The notes under the pieces: generated by a model | The model's database searches: none | What the model was told of the DNA's origin: nothing | The model's input: the letters and a program-made list of their open reading frames with translations, nothing else | Program-made: the position numbers and the translations under genes | Source of the DNA: Lingula anatina | Taxonomy: Eukaryota > Brachiopoda > Lingulata > Lingulida > Lingulidae | Length of the DNA: 64,000 bases | NCBI RefSeq assembly: GCF_001039355.2 | Contig: NW_019774613.1 | Location: forward strand, 147,837-211,836 | Direction: 5' to 3' | In this document: positions 24,917 through 37,200 of the stretch, piece by piece | Numbering within the stretch: position 1 is the first letter of the stretch | How the letters are laid out: each line of letters begins with the position of its first letter

Positions 24917-26071
24917 ATGGAATTGGACGCTTTGGAGGAAAATATATTAGAATATAACGCCACAAACCACGTCACAGCAGGCCATCACAATGGCTCGGCA
25001 GACGATCAGGAATACCACCATCTAATTTCCGCAGCAGAGATTCTCAGCAAGGCTTTCCCGCCAACTTTACTGATCTTGGGCACCATTGGGAATATATGCT
25101 CTCTGCTGGTAATGACCCGTCCGGCAATGCGGTCCACTGCCATGGGCATTTATCTGTCCGCATTGGCCTTGTCGGACCTCTTGGTCATTTGGGTGGGACT
25201 GATAAGACATATTCTTAAAGCATATAATAATGTGGATATTCGGAACAGCAGTCCGTTTATGTGCACGACACAGCGTTTTCTGTTATATTTTGGAATGGAT
25301 GTGTCGGCGTGGATCCTTGTCGCGGTTTGTGTTGAGAGATTCATAGGGGTGTGTTTGCCCACGAAATGCAGGCGGTGCGCCACCGTCAACAGGTCAGTGT
25401 TGACCGTCTGCGCCATTGCTGTCACGATGGCCGCCAAAACAATGCACGTGTTCTGGACACGTGGCCCTCAGTACGCAACTGTCGGCAACGAGACGATCCT
25501 AGTCAAAAACTGCGGATTCCCGAGCGCAGACGACGAATACTTTTGGCGCCAAATTTTACCGTGGATGATATTCATTATATATGCAGGAGGACCGTTTCTT
25601 ATCATGATAATTTTAAATATTTGCATCATAAGGGGACTTGTTAAGATGAACAAGCGCCGCAATGCAATGTCAGGCGAAAGTCAACGAACACCAATCGGGA
25701 AAGAGCGAGAGAAAGCGCGAGATGACTACACCAAGTCCATGACTATGATGTTAGTTTGTGTATGTTTCTGCTACCTCCTACTTGCTACGCCTGGGTTCAT
25801 AAACAGCGTGGTGGAACTGCGCTGGAAACCAAACATTGCAACTACCAGCCATTTGGAGCTTAACATTTTCAATCTGGTTAAGGTCATCCTATTGATGATG
25901 AACTACACGAATCACTCCATTAATTTCTTCCTGTATTGTCTCACGGGACGAGGGTTCCGACAGGAGTTCGTCAGCATGGTGTGGGGCAGGGCAAAAAATA
26001 GTCAAATTATAAAAAGGCTTTCTACAAGGAGAGGCCGTACCATAAAAGTGCCTTTGGATGATGAACTTTGA
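24917..26071 (+). CDS. class A (rhodopsin-like) GPCR, peptide-receptor type, single exon
   Basis: Seven-helix plasma-membrane receptor of 384 residues. Numbered from the ATG at 24,917, N-glycosylation sequons are at Asn14, Asn25, Asn110 and Asn191. TM1 is about 46-66 with Gly-Asn at 58-59, TM2 76-98 with Asp87, and TM3 117-140 ends in Glu-Arg-Phe (140-142) in place of DRY. TM4 is 159-178, without the usual Trp. TM5 is 212-236 with Pro226, TM6 275-295 with Pro292, and TM7 318-341 with NFFLY (336-340) in place of NPxxY. Cys116 and Cys199 can form the usual extracellular disulfide. The third loop is Lys/Arg-rich. The frame stays open upstream to a TTG at 24,848, but this ATG has a strong context (A at -3, G at +4). 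The ERF and NFFLY variants recall invertebrate FMRFamide/myosuppressin-like receptors; the ligand is unknown. No intron inside. Confidence 0.93.
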   Translation: MELDALEENILEYNATNHVTAGHHNGSADDQEYHHLISAAEILSKAFPPTLLILGTIGNICSLLVMTRPAMRSTAMGIYLSALALSDLLVIWVGLIRHILKAYNNVDIRNSSPFMCTTQRFLLYFGMDVSAWILVAVCVERFIGVCLPTKCRRCATVNRSVLTVCAIAVTMAAKTMHVFWTRGPQYATVGNETILVKNCGFPSADDEYFWRQILPWMIFIIYAGGPFLIMIILNICIIRGLVKMNKRRNAMSGESQRTPIGKEREKARDDYTKSMTMMLVCVCFCYLLLATPGFINSVVELRWKPNIATTSHLELNIFNLVKVILLMMNYTNHSINFFLYCLTGRGFRQEFVSMVWGRAKNSQIIKRLSTRRGRTIKVPLDDEL

Positions 26072-26740
26072 ATATATAAAGGAGATACCCCATTGTAATG
26101 TATGAACAGTACATTCATTTACGAGCTTTTGTATTTTACAGGAATTTGACGAAATCAGAATGATATCCTACTTCTTAAGAAATATCTAATGAAACAAGAT
26201 ATTGTGATGTGATCAATTTAATATTTGGCCTATCAAAACAGTGATAATTCCGTGACTAGTAAAGGTTCCATGGCAAAAACAGACACGGGCCTGTCTTTCC
26301 AGTTTAATAACTGTTATTAGCTTGTATATTGTTTATATTTATTCGGACCATTTGGACCATCACCCTAGTAAATTGGAAAGTTGTGTTTCGATCCTTGTCA
26401 TTGGTGCGAAACATTTTATTCCATACGATAATTTAATTCATGTTTACCAGCATGGGATCAATTAAACTACGTAAATCAAACACTGACTTATCCGTTGTTG
26501 TTTCGTAAGTTTTAAATAGGTCGACACTTTATACAAACAAGGGCACAGCTGCATGACCAGAGAGTCTTTTTATAATTACGACCGCGAACATGTGACCTAA
26601 TCCACAGCCAAAAACTGCCACATTGCGGTTGCAGTTAACACAGAGAATGTATATATCTATACAGAAGAAAAAGTGACTCATAATGATAGAATATTAAAAC
26701 TGTTCAATTTCTGCACAATAAGTTGAAAACGTACTTACCT
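26072..26740. other. GPCR 3' flank
   Basis: AT-rich, no gene seen. The first AATAAA words downstream of the GPCR stop are near 26,909 and 27,110. Either could serve as its poly(A) signal, but both are distant. Confidence 0.4.
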
Positions 26741-26785
26741 GAGCGATTTCGTCCCAACACTTGGGACATCATCAGTCACTCTGAA
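26741..26785 (-). ncRNA. hammerhead-like core (partial)
   Basis: The minus strand reads CTGATGA, then a 7 bp hairpin GTCCCAA/TTGGGAC with loop GTG, then CGAAAT. This is the CUGAUGA-stem II-GAAA core of a hammerhead with a good stem II. GAGTGA just before the core can pair with TCGCTC directly after GAAA, so a normal stem III and cleavage site are missing in this register. An upstream TCACTTT could instead pair with AGAGTGA (type III layout), but I could not find a matching stem III. Probably a relic related to Penelope-like element ribozymes, or a simple hairpin that mimics the core. Confidence 0.3.
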
Positions 26786-29700
26786 GTTACGGACCGTGTA
26801 AAGTGAAAGGTTTAGTGAGAACTGTTCACTATAACACTGTCCCAGACGTGAGACAGGTTGTGCCCCCCCAACCCCCCCCCACCCCCCGTCCTTGTTTCGT
26901 GAACATCCAAAATAAACCTCGTACGATCACGTGCTGGGTCTTATAGTTAAGGCGCATTAAGACTTTTTTTGTTTTCAGGCAAAGACTTCAAGGCAAAGGC
27001 GTTCAAACAAAACTATAAATATTTTTGTATTATTTTAAAGTGATGTCGTACTCTTAGTTGTAAGTTGTTTTATTATGCTTTTTTAAAATTCTTGTATATA
27101 ATCATGTACCCAATAAAGTCATTCAAATCAAAAAACAAAAGAGTGAATACTGCAATGAAAAAAAATAACAATAATGGAAAATGATTGAAATACAAAGATG
27201 AAAAGTCAGCAACAAGTATAAGCCTGATAAATAATCAAAAGAGTGATGATTAGAAAGGGGTACCCCTTCCTTTTGTAATTTTTATTTTCTCTTATCTTTT
27301 AATTTTTTTTTGATTTTTAGAGGGGGGGGCGCAAGGTACAAGTAAAGAAAAAGATGTGGACGTTTTGTACCCATGACACACCGGAGACAAAGTAACACTA
27401 CAGTGAGGTTTAACTGAAAACCAGTCACGCCACCGGATATCCATATTTTTCAGGGGCAGAGAGGATTGTTCCCGTCGGATCTAAACGCCGTTTTTTCTGT
27501 TTTGATTGCTTGTGGAAAAAATCCAAGTGAGACCATCAAAACGGAATTGGAATGAATTCCTTTCATAAATTTACCTCTTTTTGGAAACTGCATTATGGCT
27601 CCTGCCAACATTTAACCTGCGCTGTTGTCTTAAAGAGTGTCCTTTTTGTATGGACTTAATAAGTTGCAGGAGCTAGTTTTTTTTTGCCATTTATATATTA
27701 TTTATTAATTATCTAATCTGTTGACTCATTTTTTATTATTATAATAGTGGCAACATCATATAGAAAACTGGTAGCGTGAAGACATCTTTAGTACACTCTG
27801 TTATTACACAGCTTGTATGCTAATGTTAAAGAGGTATATATGTTTAAGATGTAAAGGTAATCATGTACAATTTTACAAATCCAGCTAATTTTTGTTTTCA
27901 AACGTGCCGGTTTAAGTTCATTGGCCCAACTTCATGTCGCTTAACTTCGCTCGACTATTTGTAACTTCTTGCATCCTCACCTCGCCACAGACCAATACAA
28001 AAACCGTAAGAAAACAATTCCTTAATGGCAAACATATTCACATGTAAAGATACTTTATTTCAATAAACATAAAATCTTTCTTTAAATATAGATTTATATA
28101 TCATATTGAGAATGCTCTGTGACATTCACAAACTCTGGTGTGGCACCATGGGACAATAAATTAAAAATATCAACTTTAAAATAAATAAGAGCATCTCAGC
28201 TTTTAAGTGATTCTCCACTATGGCATGAGATTCGGTCATCTTTGAGACATTCTTTTAGTTTAGTGCTTTTTAAGGAAAGATACGCCATTACTGATTTCCC
28301 TGAACCAAAGAGAAAAGATCCAACACCGTCACGGCCTACCAGGAATCCCCAATACGAGTATATCTTTTTCCCCGCTAAAATAAAGTTTAAAACACTTAGT
28401 CTACAATAAAACTATATGTTTAAAAGTCCCGCCACATTTACCCAAATTTGCAACCTAAACCGTCCCTCATTCGACCAATCAGAGATTGGTTATTGTTTGA
28501 GCAAGAATACTCAAGAAAGCCCCTCTAATTTTTGGAAAAGTATTGAAAGTACCAAGGAAAGAAATGAGCCTGGATATGAAAAAGTGCCACCTTAACCAGA
28601 AAATGATGTTCCTTTGGCATTCAGTAAAGAAACTCCCGATTTTTTAAACCTTGAATTCGGTTTTTCATGGCACGTGATTGAGAGGCAGCACTGTCTTGCC
28701 AAGCTCGTGCAGGACGCACCATATGGAAAATAAGGAAAAAATCCATGTGCAAACGTTCCGAGTAAAAAAAGAAGATCAGTTGGAGGGGGATACAAACAAA
28801 GTTGTAAGTACGTCACACAATGTTCGTTGTGGCAACGAAAAATGGAATGTTTAAGTCGGACCAATCCTCAGAATAATTTGCACAGGAGTGAGAGGAGAAG
28901 AGGAAGGGAGAGGAATTGAAGAACTATTTGGTGCAACCATTTTCCCGCCACCGAAACATCTACGCCACCAGTATCCACAAATCGAAAATCGACCAACCAA
29001 CCAACCAACCAAGCATTCACCACCACCGCTTTTTTCTAGTTATTAATTTATTGCATTATTATTATTATTATGAAGAATAACATGACTGATTATTGCTATA
29101 ATATGTCATCATGTAACCTTGTGAAATATTGGGCACTAGCGTTTCTTGGTCAAAGGCGACATCTATTTAATAATTGCATCTTATCGAAGGTCAGCGCCCA
29201 ATCTTTCACATTGTCAGAAAAATAAATTGAAAAATATCATTTAAAATCTAAATTGTAGCTACAAACTGCCTCATGCACTAATAACTTGGCATTTCTAAAT
29301 AGCACATTTCTCTATAAACTAATTATTTCATCAGTATAGAAAGTGTCTTCGCAATAAAAATGAGCACAACCATGTCTAAGAGCACTCTTCCATAACGTAT
29401 TGCACTTGAAATTAAATCTGATATATATGTATATATAATATATGTTTACCTCCTCGAAAAACTCAACAAAAAAGATATAACGTAAAACGCATTGCGTATA
29501 TGTTTTAAATCTGGTCACAATAATAACTTTTAGCTCATTTTATAATAATAATAGTAACTATAATGTTCGGCTCTAGAAGATTTGGTCAAGCGAACTAAAT
29601 TGAAAAAAGACCGACTCCAAGAGAGTCAATTGCTTTATGAATTTGACAATATAGCACTGTGTCCGTACGCTTATCTCATATACATATTCATATTCAAGTG

Positions 29701-30832
29701 TATCTTGTCTCTATGTAGCGATAGTTACCCTTATTGTCGTGCTGTAAGAGTAATAAAATGCCTACAAGTGCCATAGTAAAGTAAAACCTATATCGGTCAA
29801 ATAAATATCTTTTAAAAACGAAGGCGTTTCACACCAACGATCAGTAATGAGATTTCAATACATGAACACTGAATAATCTGTTATGATAACTCGCTAAAAT
29901 AAGCTATATAAATAAATGCGTGTCGGTAACATTAATGACCTAGGGTATATTACTCCGTTCTCAATCAAAAACTTCACTTCTACACGTGACCACTAGCTAA
30001 TAATGTGGGCGTGTGTCGGAGTTTACGTGTAGGTCAAAAGGTTATCAAATATCATAGTAAATATATACAATATCTTTCTAACGTTATCTACTTATATTCA
30101 TGTATCTATATATGTATAACATTCATCAGCACACAAGAGATATGGTCATGATTTCTTTCATTTTCAAAACTACTGAGCCAACGATTTTTGTTTGAAACAT
30201 TTACCTGGAATGCATAAACCCTGTTACATTATAGGCTTCTCCGAGATGTGAAAATATGCTGCATTAAAAAATAACGTCTGAGAAGACGTCCCAACGAATA
30301 CGAATATTGCATATATGTCCGTTTACAGGTATGGAAGCACTCGTGGTTAGAAAAATACATTGGTAAAATCACAAATCACACATCATATGTATCATATGTA
30401 TCATATAGCTCTGCGGTAGTATCACCAAGTTGACTAGGAAACAAAAAACACTTTAGCATCAATTCAAAAATGCACTTCAGAAAAAATGTAAATAAAAGGC
30501 ACTTGTGTCATTTGGAACAAATATATGGTCACATGCGTCATACAGATTTTCTTGGAATATGTAACACCTTTCATCTAAAAGCAGACGATAGGTGTGCTTG
30601 GACCCTGTGATTGGAAGACGAATTCACATGCACTGCAAGAAGTATATCAAGGTAAAGGTCAAGTTGACTAGGTGCACTCAAAAAGTTGGAAAATAGTTTT
30701 ACTTTTTGATATGTCCGCCATCTTACAAAACTGTTGACTTTTTTCTTGAAGCTCGAATAGACAGCATGACGTTGGTAGACGAGGAACTTCATATACACCT
30801 ACAATTAATTTTTCATCTCTGAAAATCCCGGG
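26786..30832. other. no gene recognised (between convergent GPCR and ESRP genes)
   Basis: Non-coding spacer with C-rich (about 26,866-26,887) and G-rich (about 27,320) homopolymer tracts, a (CCAA)n stretch near 28,995 and AT-rich sequence. Open frames of 60-90 codons have no support. Confidence 0.5.
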
Positions 30833-30838
30833 TTTATT
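30833..30838 (-). terminator. candidate ESRP polyadenylation signal
   Basis: AATAAA on the minus strand about 205 nt downstream of the ESRP stop codon. It is the nearest canonical signal that I found. Confidence 0.45.
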
Positions 30839-31043
30839 TGGAAACAGCTGTCCATCCGGGCATTTGGCCAGTGAAATAACAAGAAATTACTTACGCGCCG
30901 CTGGGCACTTATTGGTGTCGCGCCAAAAAAATGGAAGACATTTCGCCTTCTCTCTTCAGTTGTTAGCACCATTCAAGTCCCTGTGAATATACATTTTATA
31001 AACGGGTACCGCTCAGGAGATTTTGACTTCCTGGAGCCTGACG

Positions 31044-31202
31044 TCAGGCCATGAAAAGTTCTATGTATCTATTCCCAATGATTTTCCTGTTTCTCTCAGT
31101 AATAGCACGCTCAGCTTCATTTCTGCTGACGAATGTGACAAGAGCGTCTCCGTTTGGTCTGCCGTCAGTGTTGCGTTGAATCTGTATGCATTCCGGTGTA
31201 AC
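31044..31202 (-). CDS. ESRP: ESRP terminal coding exon (second half of C-terminal RRM)
   Basis: 53 codons including TGA. The acceptor is TTTTTTAG then GTTACACC, phase 0. It encodes VTPECIQIQ, the RNP1-like [11 protein letters not shown]-type segment (here [13 protein letters not shown]) and ends RYIELFMA. Joined to the previous exon it completes an RRM fold. It has no ATG-initiated frame of its own and was found by extending the splice frame. Confidence 0.93.
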   Translation of the reverse strand, partial: VTPECIQIQRNTDGRPNGDALVTFVSRNEAERAITERNRKIIGNRYIELFMA

Positions 31203-34200
31203 CTAAAAAAATGGCAATTTATTAAAAATTTGTAAACAGCCTGATTGAGACATAAAATAAAACAACTTCCTTTTGGACAAAGCATAGCGAGATAAATGTG
31301 GAACTAACTTTTCTAACATTACACGCGAATGTGTTTTCTTTTTACATTTGAACACAAAACATTTAACTGTTGCATTTTAATACTCGTTGCTTACACCACC
31401 CTTGCTAAATATAAAGATATTCTACAGTATATGGATAAGTAAAACAAATACAATAACACTACATTCAAAAATTTCATCATCTAATCATCTCACATTTGCC
31501 TTACCTCATAGAAGCCCTCAAAGAAATTGAGAATGTCCTGTACGGTTGCATTATACGGCAGCCCCCTCATTACGACAACAGAGGGCCCGGAATGGGCATA
31601 ATAAGTCTGCGGTGACACAGGCGGACTTGGATACCAGTACAGTATTGGCGGGTAGTACGGGTTGGTGGCAGCGGGTCTGGCGGCTGGGATATGTGTGAGT
31701 GACGGCGCTACGAACGGTGACGTCATCGAGTGGGCGGCGAAGGGCGTGGCCTGTGGGAGAGCAGTGGCAGTGGCGGCTGTCGGGTAGGGATATGCAGCAG
31801 TGTAAGGGGAAGCCGGCGACAGAGTCGTTTGTGGCAGTATTGGGGCACTTGAGAAGGCAACTGTAATGGATGTAAAAAATAAATGTGGTTGTGCCTGGAT
31901 CAACTGGTAGAAAACATCAGTTGCGTCAGCAGATAAAGAAATTCTTCGTTTTGATGCAAATTTGTAAATACCTGTCTTTACTATTAATCATAATTGCAAA
32001 ATATTGTAGGGTCATAGCTTATCTGCAAAAAATGTGCTAGATCCAATAAAGTATACCATTTTTCTTATTCTTATTATTATGTTTAACATCAGAAACTGCT
32101 ACTACTATAAAAATCAGTCAAAAGCATCTTACACTTACTCTGCCCCAAGCCGCCAGTGGCGAGCATGGCAGCGGCAGATGAAGGTTGGAGTTGGTGCACG
32201 GGGTGTCTGGCCAGCTGGGGTATCGTCTGCGGGGTCGGGAGCGCGTGGAGGGTCGGCGTCACTGGCGCCGTGGCAGCAACGGCGGCGGCGGCGGCTGCAG
32301 CGGGATTAGGGGGCGGAGGTAGGGCCCCGTTTGTCAGCACCATGTTCATGTCCTCCCCGGAACACTGGAAGACCTCTATGTAACGTTTCTTATTCCCGTG
32401 GATCATGTACTTTTTGTGGCGACTGGCGGCACAGGCCTCGGCAGACAACTCATTGTCCATCTGGATAAATGCTTCTCCTGTTGGTTGACCCTGTAGAAGA
32501 TAACGATTAGCATTGTCAATTTGAAGAATTTTGCCTCTGGTTTTCTTCATCTGCATTCCTCTTTATCCAGCAAACAGTTGTATCAGGTTTTAACTTGCAT
32601 AACAAATGTTCACCAAAAAGAATATAACTGTTTTATATGAAATCAAAAATTGTATTTGTCTAACTACTAGCTTTTTTCCTAATAGTTTTTTTTTCATTTT
32701 TTTATACAAAAACACATGAGCTTTCATGGACTCGATTTGAGCAGTCCTACCTGTGCATTGTACACCATATGAACCCCTTGGAAGACAATATTTCTAGAAT
32801 GTTCCCCTAGAAAATTCAGGATGTCCGTGACCGTGGCCTCGTATGGAAGTCCACGCATGCGCGTACAATCTTTGAGCACGCCACAAGTGATTGCCTGCTG
32901 AGGAAGGAATGGAAGACTTTGCGGAAGCGAGGCAATGAGTGGTGGAAGAGGAATGTCTGGCTCTTGCGGGCTCCTTGGATCCATGCTTCTGTTTAACACC
33001 TAAAGAACGAAAAACAAAATTATTTGAGGCGATTATTGAGCCATTGAACCCCAAACCAAATCAATGATTTTGTGAACCTACCAACCAGGAAATGTCCGCA
33101 GAATACAAAACTACATGCTTTTCAATTAACATATCCTATACCATAATTTATGTTAAACCATGATATAATTATTTCAATGATAATGATAGGATTATTTATG
33201 ATAAGGTTTTTAAGTTTAGTTGTTGGTAACTATATCGTGGAATAAAGTTACATCAGTGGTTTATCAAAACCAACCGAATACCCTTCCCACATTGCGATAG
33301 TTGTACAACACAATTGACAAAATCCTTGTACGATCTTCGTTACCTGTTGTACTTCAGCAGTAGTACTCTTAAACAGTTCAATATATCTGGTTCCAATGAG
33401 CTCTCTGTGCTTGAGCAGGGCTGTGTTGGACGCCTCCTCGGTGGCAAAGAGGACAAAAGCATCTCCCGTGGCACGCCCATCTGCCTGGTGGACAAACAAA
33501 ATCCCTTCTTCTCCATCCAGCACCTCTACCGCATTCTCTCCGCGACGGAAAAAGTCGAGCTGAGGAGAGAGCATAGAGAAAACACCGGTCACTTTCCCTT
33601 AGAATGTTAACAAAGAAGCCTTCACCTCAAGCATCTACATTGTATTATGTTTGGTACGTATCACCGGTTGCAGTAATGATAATAAAGATAATACAAACAC
33701 GCCCCCGCATCAGCAAAACTGATGTTTTAAAAGTAGGTTAGGAGAATTATGTAAAAGTGAAGAAATAAAAATAATTCCATGTTCCCCTTTATCTTTACGC
33801 CCGCCTGGAGAGGGTGACTGCTTGTGATAATTGTTTTGTGATGATGTAACATATGATGACGTCACGTTTAGTGGTGTGACGTCACAGTGCACTTCAAGCT
33901 GGTTATGCAGTAGTGGTACACGTCACTCGGAGGAGCTAAGAAACCTGTTAAGAAAACTGTAGTATTAAAGGTAGGAAAAAAAGTAAACACCCAAAACCGC
34001 TGATATCTCTCTATAGGGCAAATCACCCCCGTGACCCTGTGAATGACTTATGGACCACTCCCAGCATTCGCATAAATGATCTCTACCAGCCATAAAACCC
34101 TAAAAGGGGGTAAATACTCAATTTGTTCCCTGGAATAAAGTAGTAAAGAGCAGAGCGTCCCAGGAGAGGCCCTCCAGGGAAGGTGAAGACATAATAACGG

Positions 34201-37200
34201 TAAAAGACCTCAACGCTTCCTTTATCCCAAGTGGTCGTTATGGTGTTTTCTAAGTTGGCCCAGATCATGTTGAAGTAATCGCCAGCACCCCATATTTTAT
34301 CACCTATAATATGCCATCAGCCATCATTCGCCTGGATAAATATAAATAATGTCTGAAACCGAACCGTCAGCCTTTCCATATCCATATCCGTATCCGTAAG
34401 ACCGTGGTGTTATCATACGACCAGATCTAACTAAAAAGCCAAAACACAGGAGCCCGAACCCAGCCTGCCTGCATTGCAAAACCCCCATGACATAGTATAG
34501 GCCCGATACGGGATTTTCACTCACTAGGAAGCAGCCACCTGTTTGTTGTATGAATTGGGCTGTGGATATGGAAGGCGGGAGTGCTTACCTGGCTTCAAGA
34601 CTCAAGTCGCCTCTATCATACATCGCTGAAAGGAAGTCAGATGGTTTTACGTATGTTTTCATTCGGATTTCGCTTTGCATTGTATTACACCGTGCCATAA
34701 TTTTTTGGATTGTATGCTCTTTTCATTATGTACAAAAATTAAATAGTTTAAATAAACACTCAGATATATGAGCTCTGATATAGGTTCGGTGTTTGGGTGA
34801 CTTAACCATATCTAGGGAGAGGAGGCAGGATGCAGTGTGTATATTAAATAATCCAGTACATACACGGGGCATCCTACATTCATTTAGCACCTATCAAATA
34901 ACTTTATATAGGTACACAATGCTGNACCATAGTTTTTTGGATTGTATGCTCTTTTCATTATGTACAAAAATTAAATAGTTTAAATAAAAACTCAGATATA
35001 TGAGCTCTGATATAGGTTCGGTGTTTGGGTGAGTTAACCACACCTAGGAAGAGGCGGCAGGATGCAGTGTGTACATTAAATAATCCAGTACATACACGGG
35101 GCATCCTACATTCATTTAGCACCTATCAAATAACTTTATATAGGTACACAATGCTGTTGGCTATGATTTTGTAGGCCAAGTTTTTTTCATTTTTGATATA
35201 TTTTCGTTTACATAAAGTTTTTCTTTCTTTTCTTATGATTTCAAATTTAATTTTCCTTTTTTGAGAAGGAAGACTGGGTCAAAAATGTCAGTCTACCTCC
35301 CCCCCCCCTTGCCCTCTTACTGATGCCCGCCTGGTTTATATATGGAGTAGAAGTAAAGGACTTGTTGTTTACTTATGCTTTTCGTTATCCAGGCAGATAA
35401 TAGGGATGTATATAAAGCGGACTTCTATACTTGGTATATTTTGTTTCAAGACTGACATTATCAAACAATACTTTAATGGTGCAAAGTTCACCACACGATT
35501 TTTGGGTAAAGTGGTATTTTCATCTGTTATTACTGCTCTTTTTAGTTGTGGCCATGGAAAATATAATTGTGTGGATATTTTTTAATGTATAAGGACATAA
35601 CGGTTCATTTTGAAGGCCTTCGGGTTTTAATTTTTCTCAGAAAAGTGAAGAAATTACATTTTCATTCAATTTTTGTTAAGGTAGGGAAAAGAACTCACCA
35701 CTTGTTCTGTTGTGCACGAATAAGGAAGACCGCGCATGCGTATGATCACCTGACCACCACGTGACAGGAATGCCTGGGCCTCTGTGTTGTTACCTGTGGT
35801 AAGGAAAAGTGATTAGAGATTATGAATAATCCAAAGTGCGCACTGTCAGGCAGCATCAAAGCCTTGCCGTAATGACACAAACATACATTTGACTTGTGGG
35901 GGATGGATAGACTTAACGAGATAGCTTATCATTTACCTAGAACAAATACACAAGAAGTTGTTCCAATGGCCACTAACCATCGTTTTACATGATACAAAAA
36001 AACAGCCTTTTGTATGCACTTGACTGGCAAATTTCTGCATTTTTAAAATCCCATTTCACTCAAATTACAAATTTTTAAAATTATTTCCTTACCGCCCGCC
36101 ACGTTGATGAAGTCTTTCCCCGACGCCTTGTACACTTCAATATACCTCTGTCCAAGATGGTGTTTATGTTTCTTTAAGGCAAGATCCCTGTGCTCTTTAT
36201 TCTCAAAACGAATAAGAGCTTCTCCATTTCGGCGTCCTTGTTGACTAAGGCACAGAGCAACGCCACCCCTTGAAGTAGAAATTAAGCGTAATGTTAAGGT
36301 TATTAACACTCACTCACTAGGCTGCAATGGGCCTTTTAATTTGCTTAAGCACATGGAAATATTTAACCACAATGCGTATGTGAATTCTAAAATTAACCGC
36401 ATCGTTTTAAAAAGGCAGTTTTGTTAATGAAAGTTTAAATAATGTGACTGTACGTTTGGAAAATATATAGCTTTTATGAAACTGAATGCCAAAACACTAA
36501 TATGATGGTTGTTGTCTGCTTCCCTGTCTAGTGCAATTGCACCTTGAAATCAAAAATTATTTCATGAATTATTTTACTTTAAATGATATCAATCGAGTTT
36601 AAATTGTCGAATTTAAACTGTGCAGAGATATCATATTCCACATTAAAAATATACCTACTTTGCGATGTTAAGGCCACGAAAGAACTTCGCTATATCTTGG
36701 TCTGACGATTGCCATGGTAACCCACGTGCCCGGATAACGGTATCGTCATCAACAAATTCAGTTTTATTGCTGCAAAAGAAAAAAATAACGACATTCTAAA
36801 TGACGGTACAAAATTAGTCATAAATGTGACTCATTCAAGACCAGCATTCAACCAGTGTAATGTTTTCTATATAGATGCAGTTAAGTTGGAGAAAAACATT
36901 AGTGACAGACACCATCCTCATTTTTACGATGACAAAACAAAATAAAAATATGGACCCAATTCCAATGGGTTCTCACGCTTAATTTTGAATAGGCAATCAG
37001 CTCTATGTGCTTGGATTGGAAAGTAATAGGGCAAAGAAGAAGATTAAAAAGACAGGGGCTAGTGTAAGGAGATGGTGCTTAAAGACCATGACGAGCACAG
37101 GTGCGATCTCTATTCATTTATGCTATCTTGAAAGACCACGTTGCTCTAACTTCAAGCAGGTATTTATACGACGCAGTAAAAAAAATACAGACTCGTTTGT

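Larger units (their letters stand above)
33560..35698 (-). other. ESRP intron with unexplained open frame
   Basis: Intron between the two RRM2 exons. It contains the weak open frame at 34,083-34,303, a (TATCCR)n patch near 34,378 and the haplotype-switch junction at 34,925. Confidence 0.7.
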
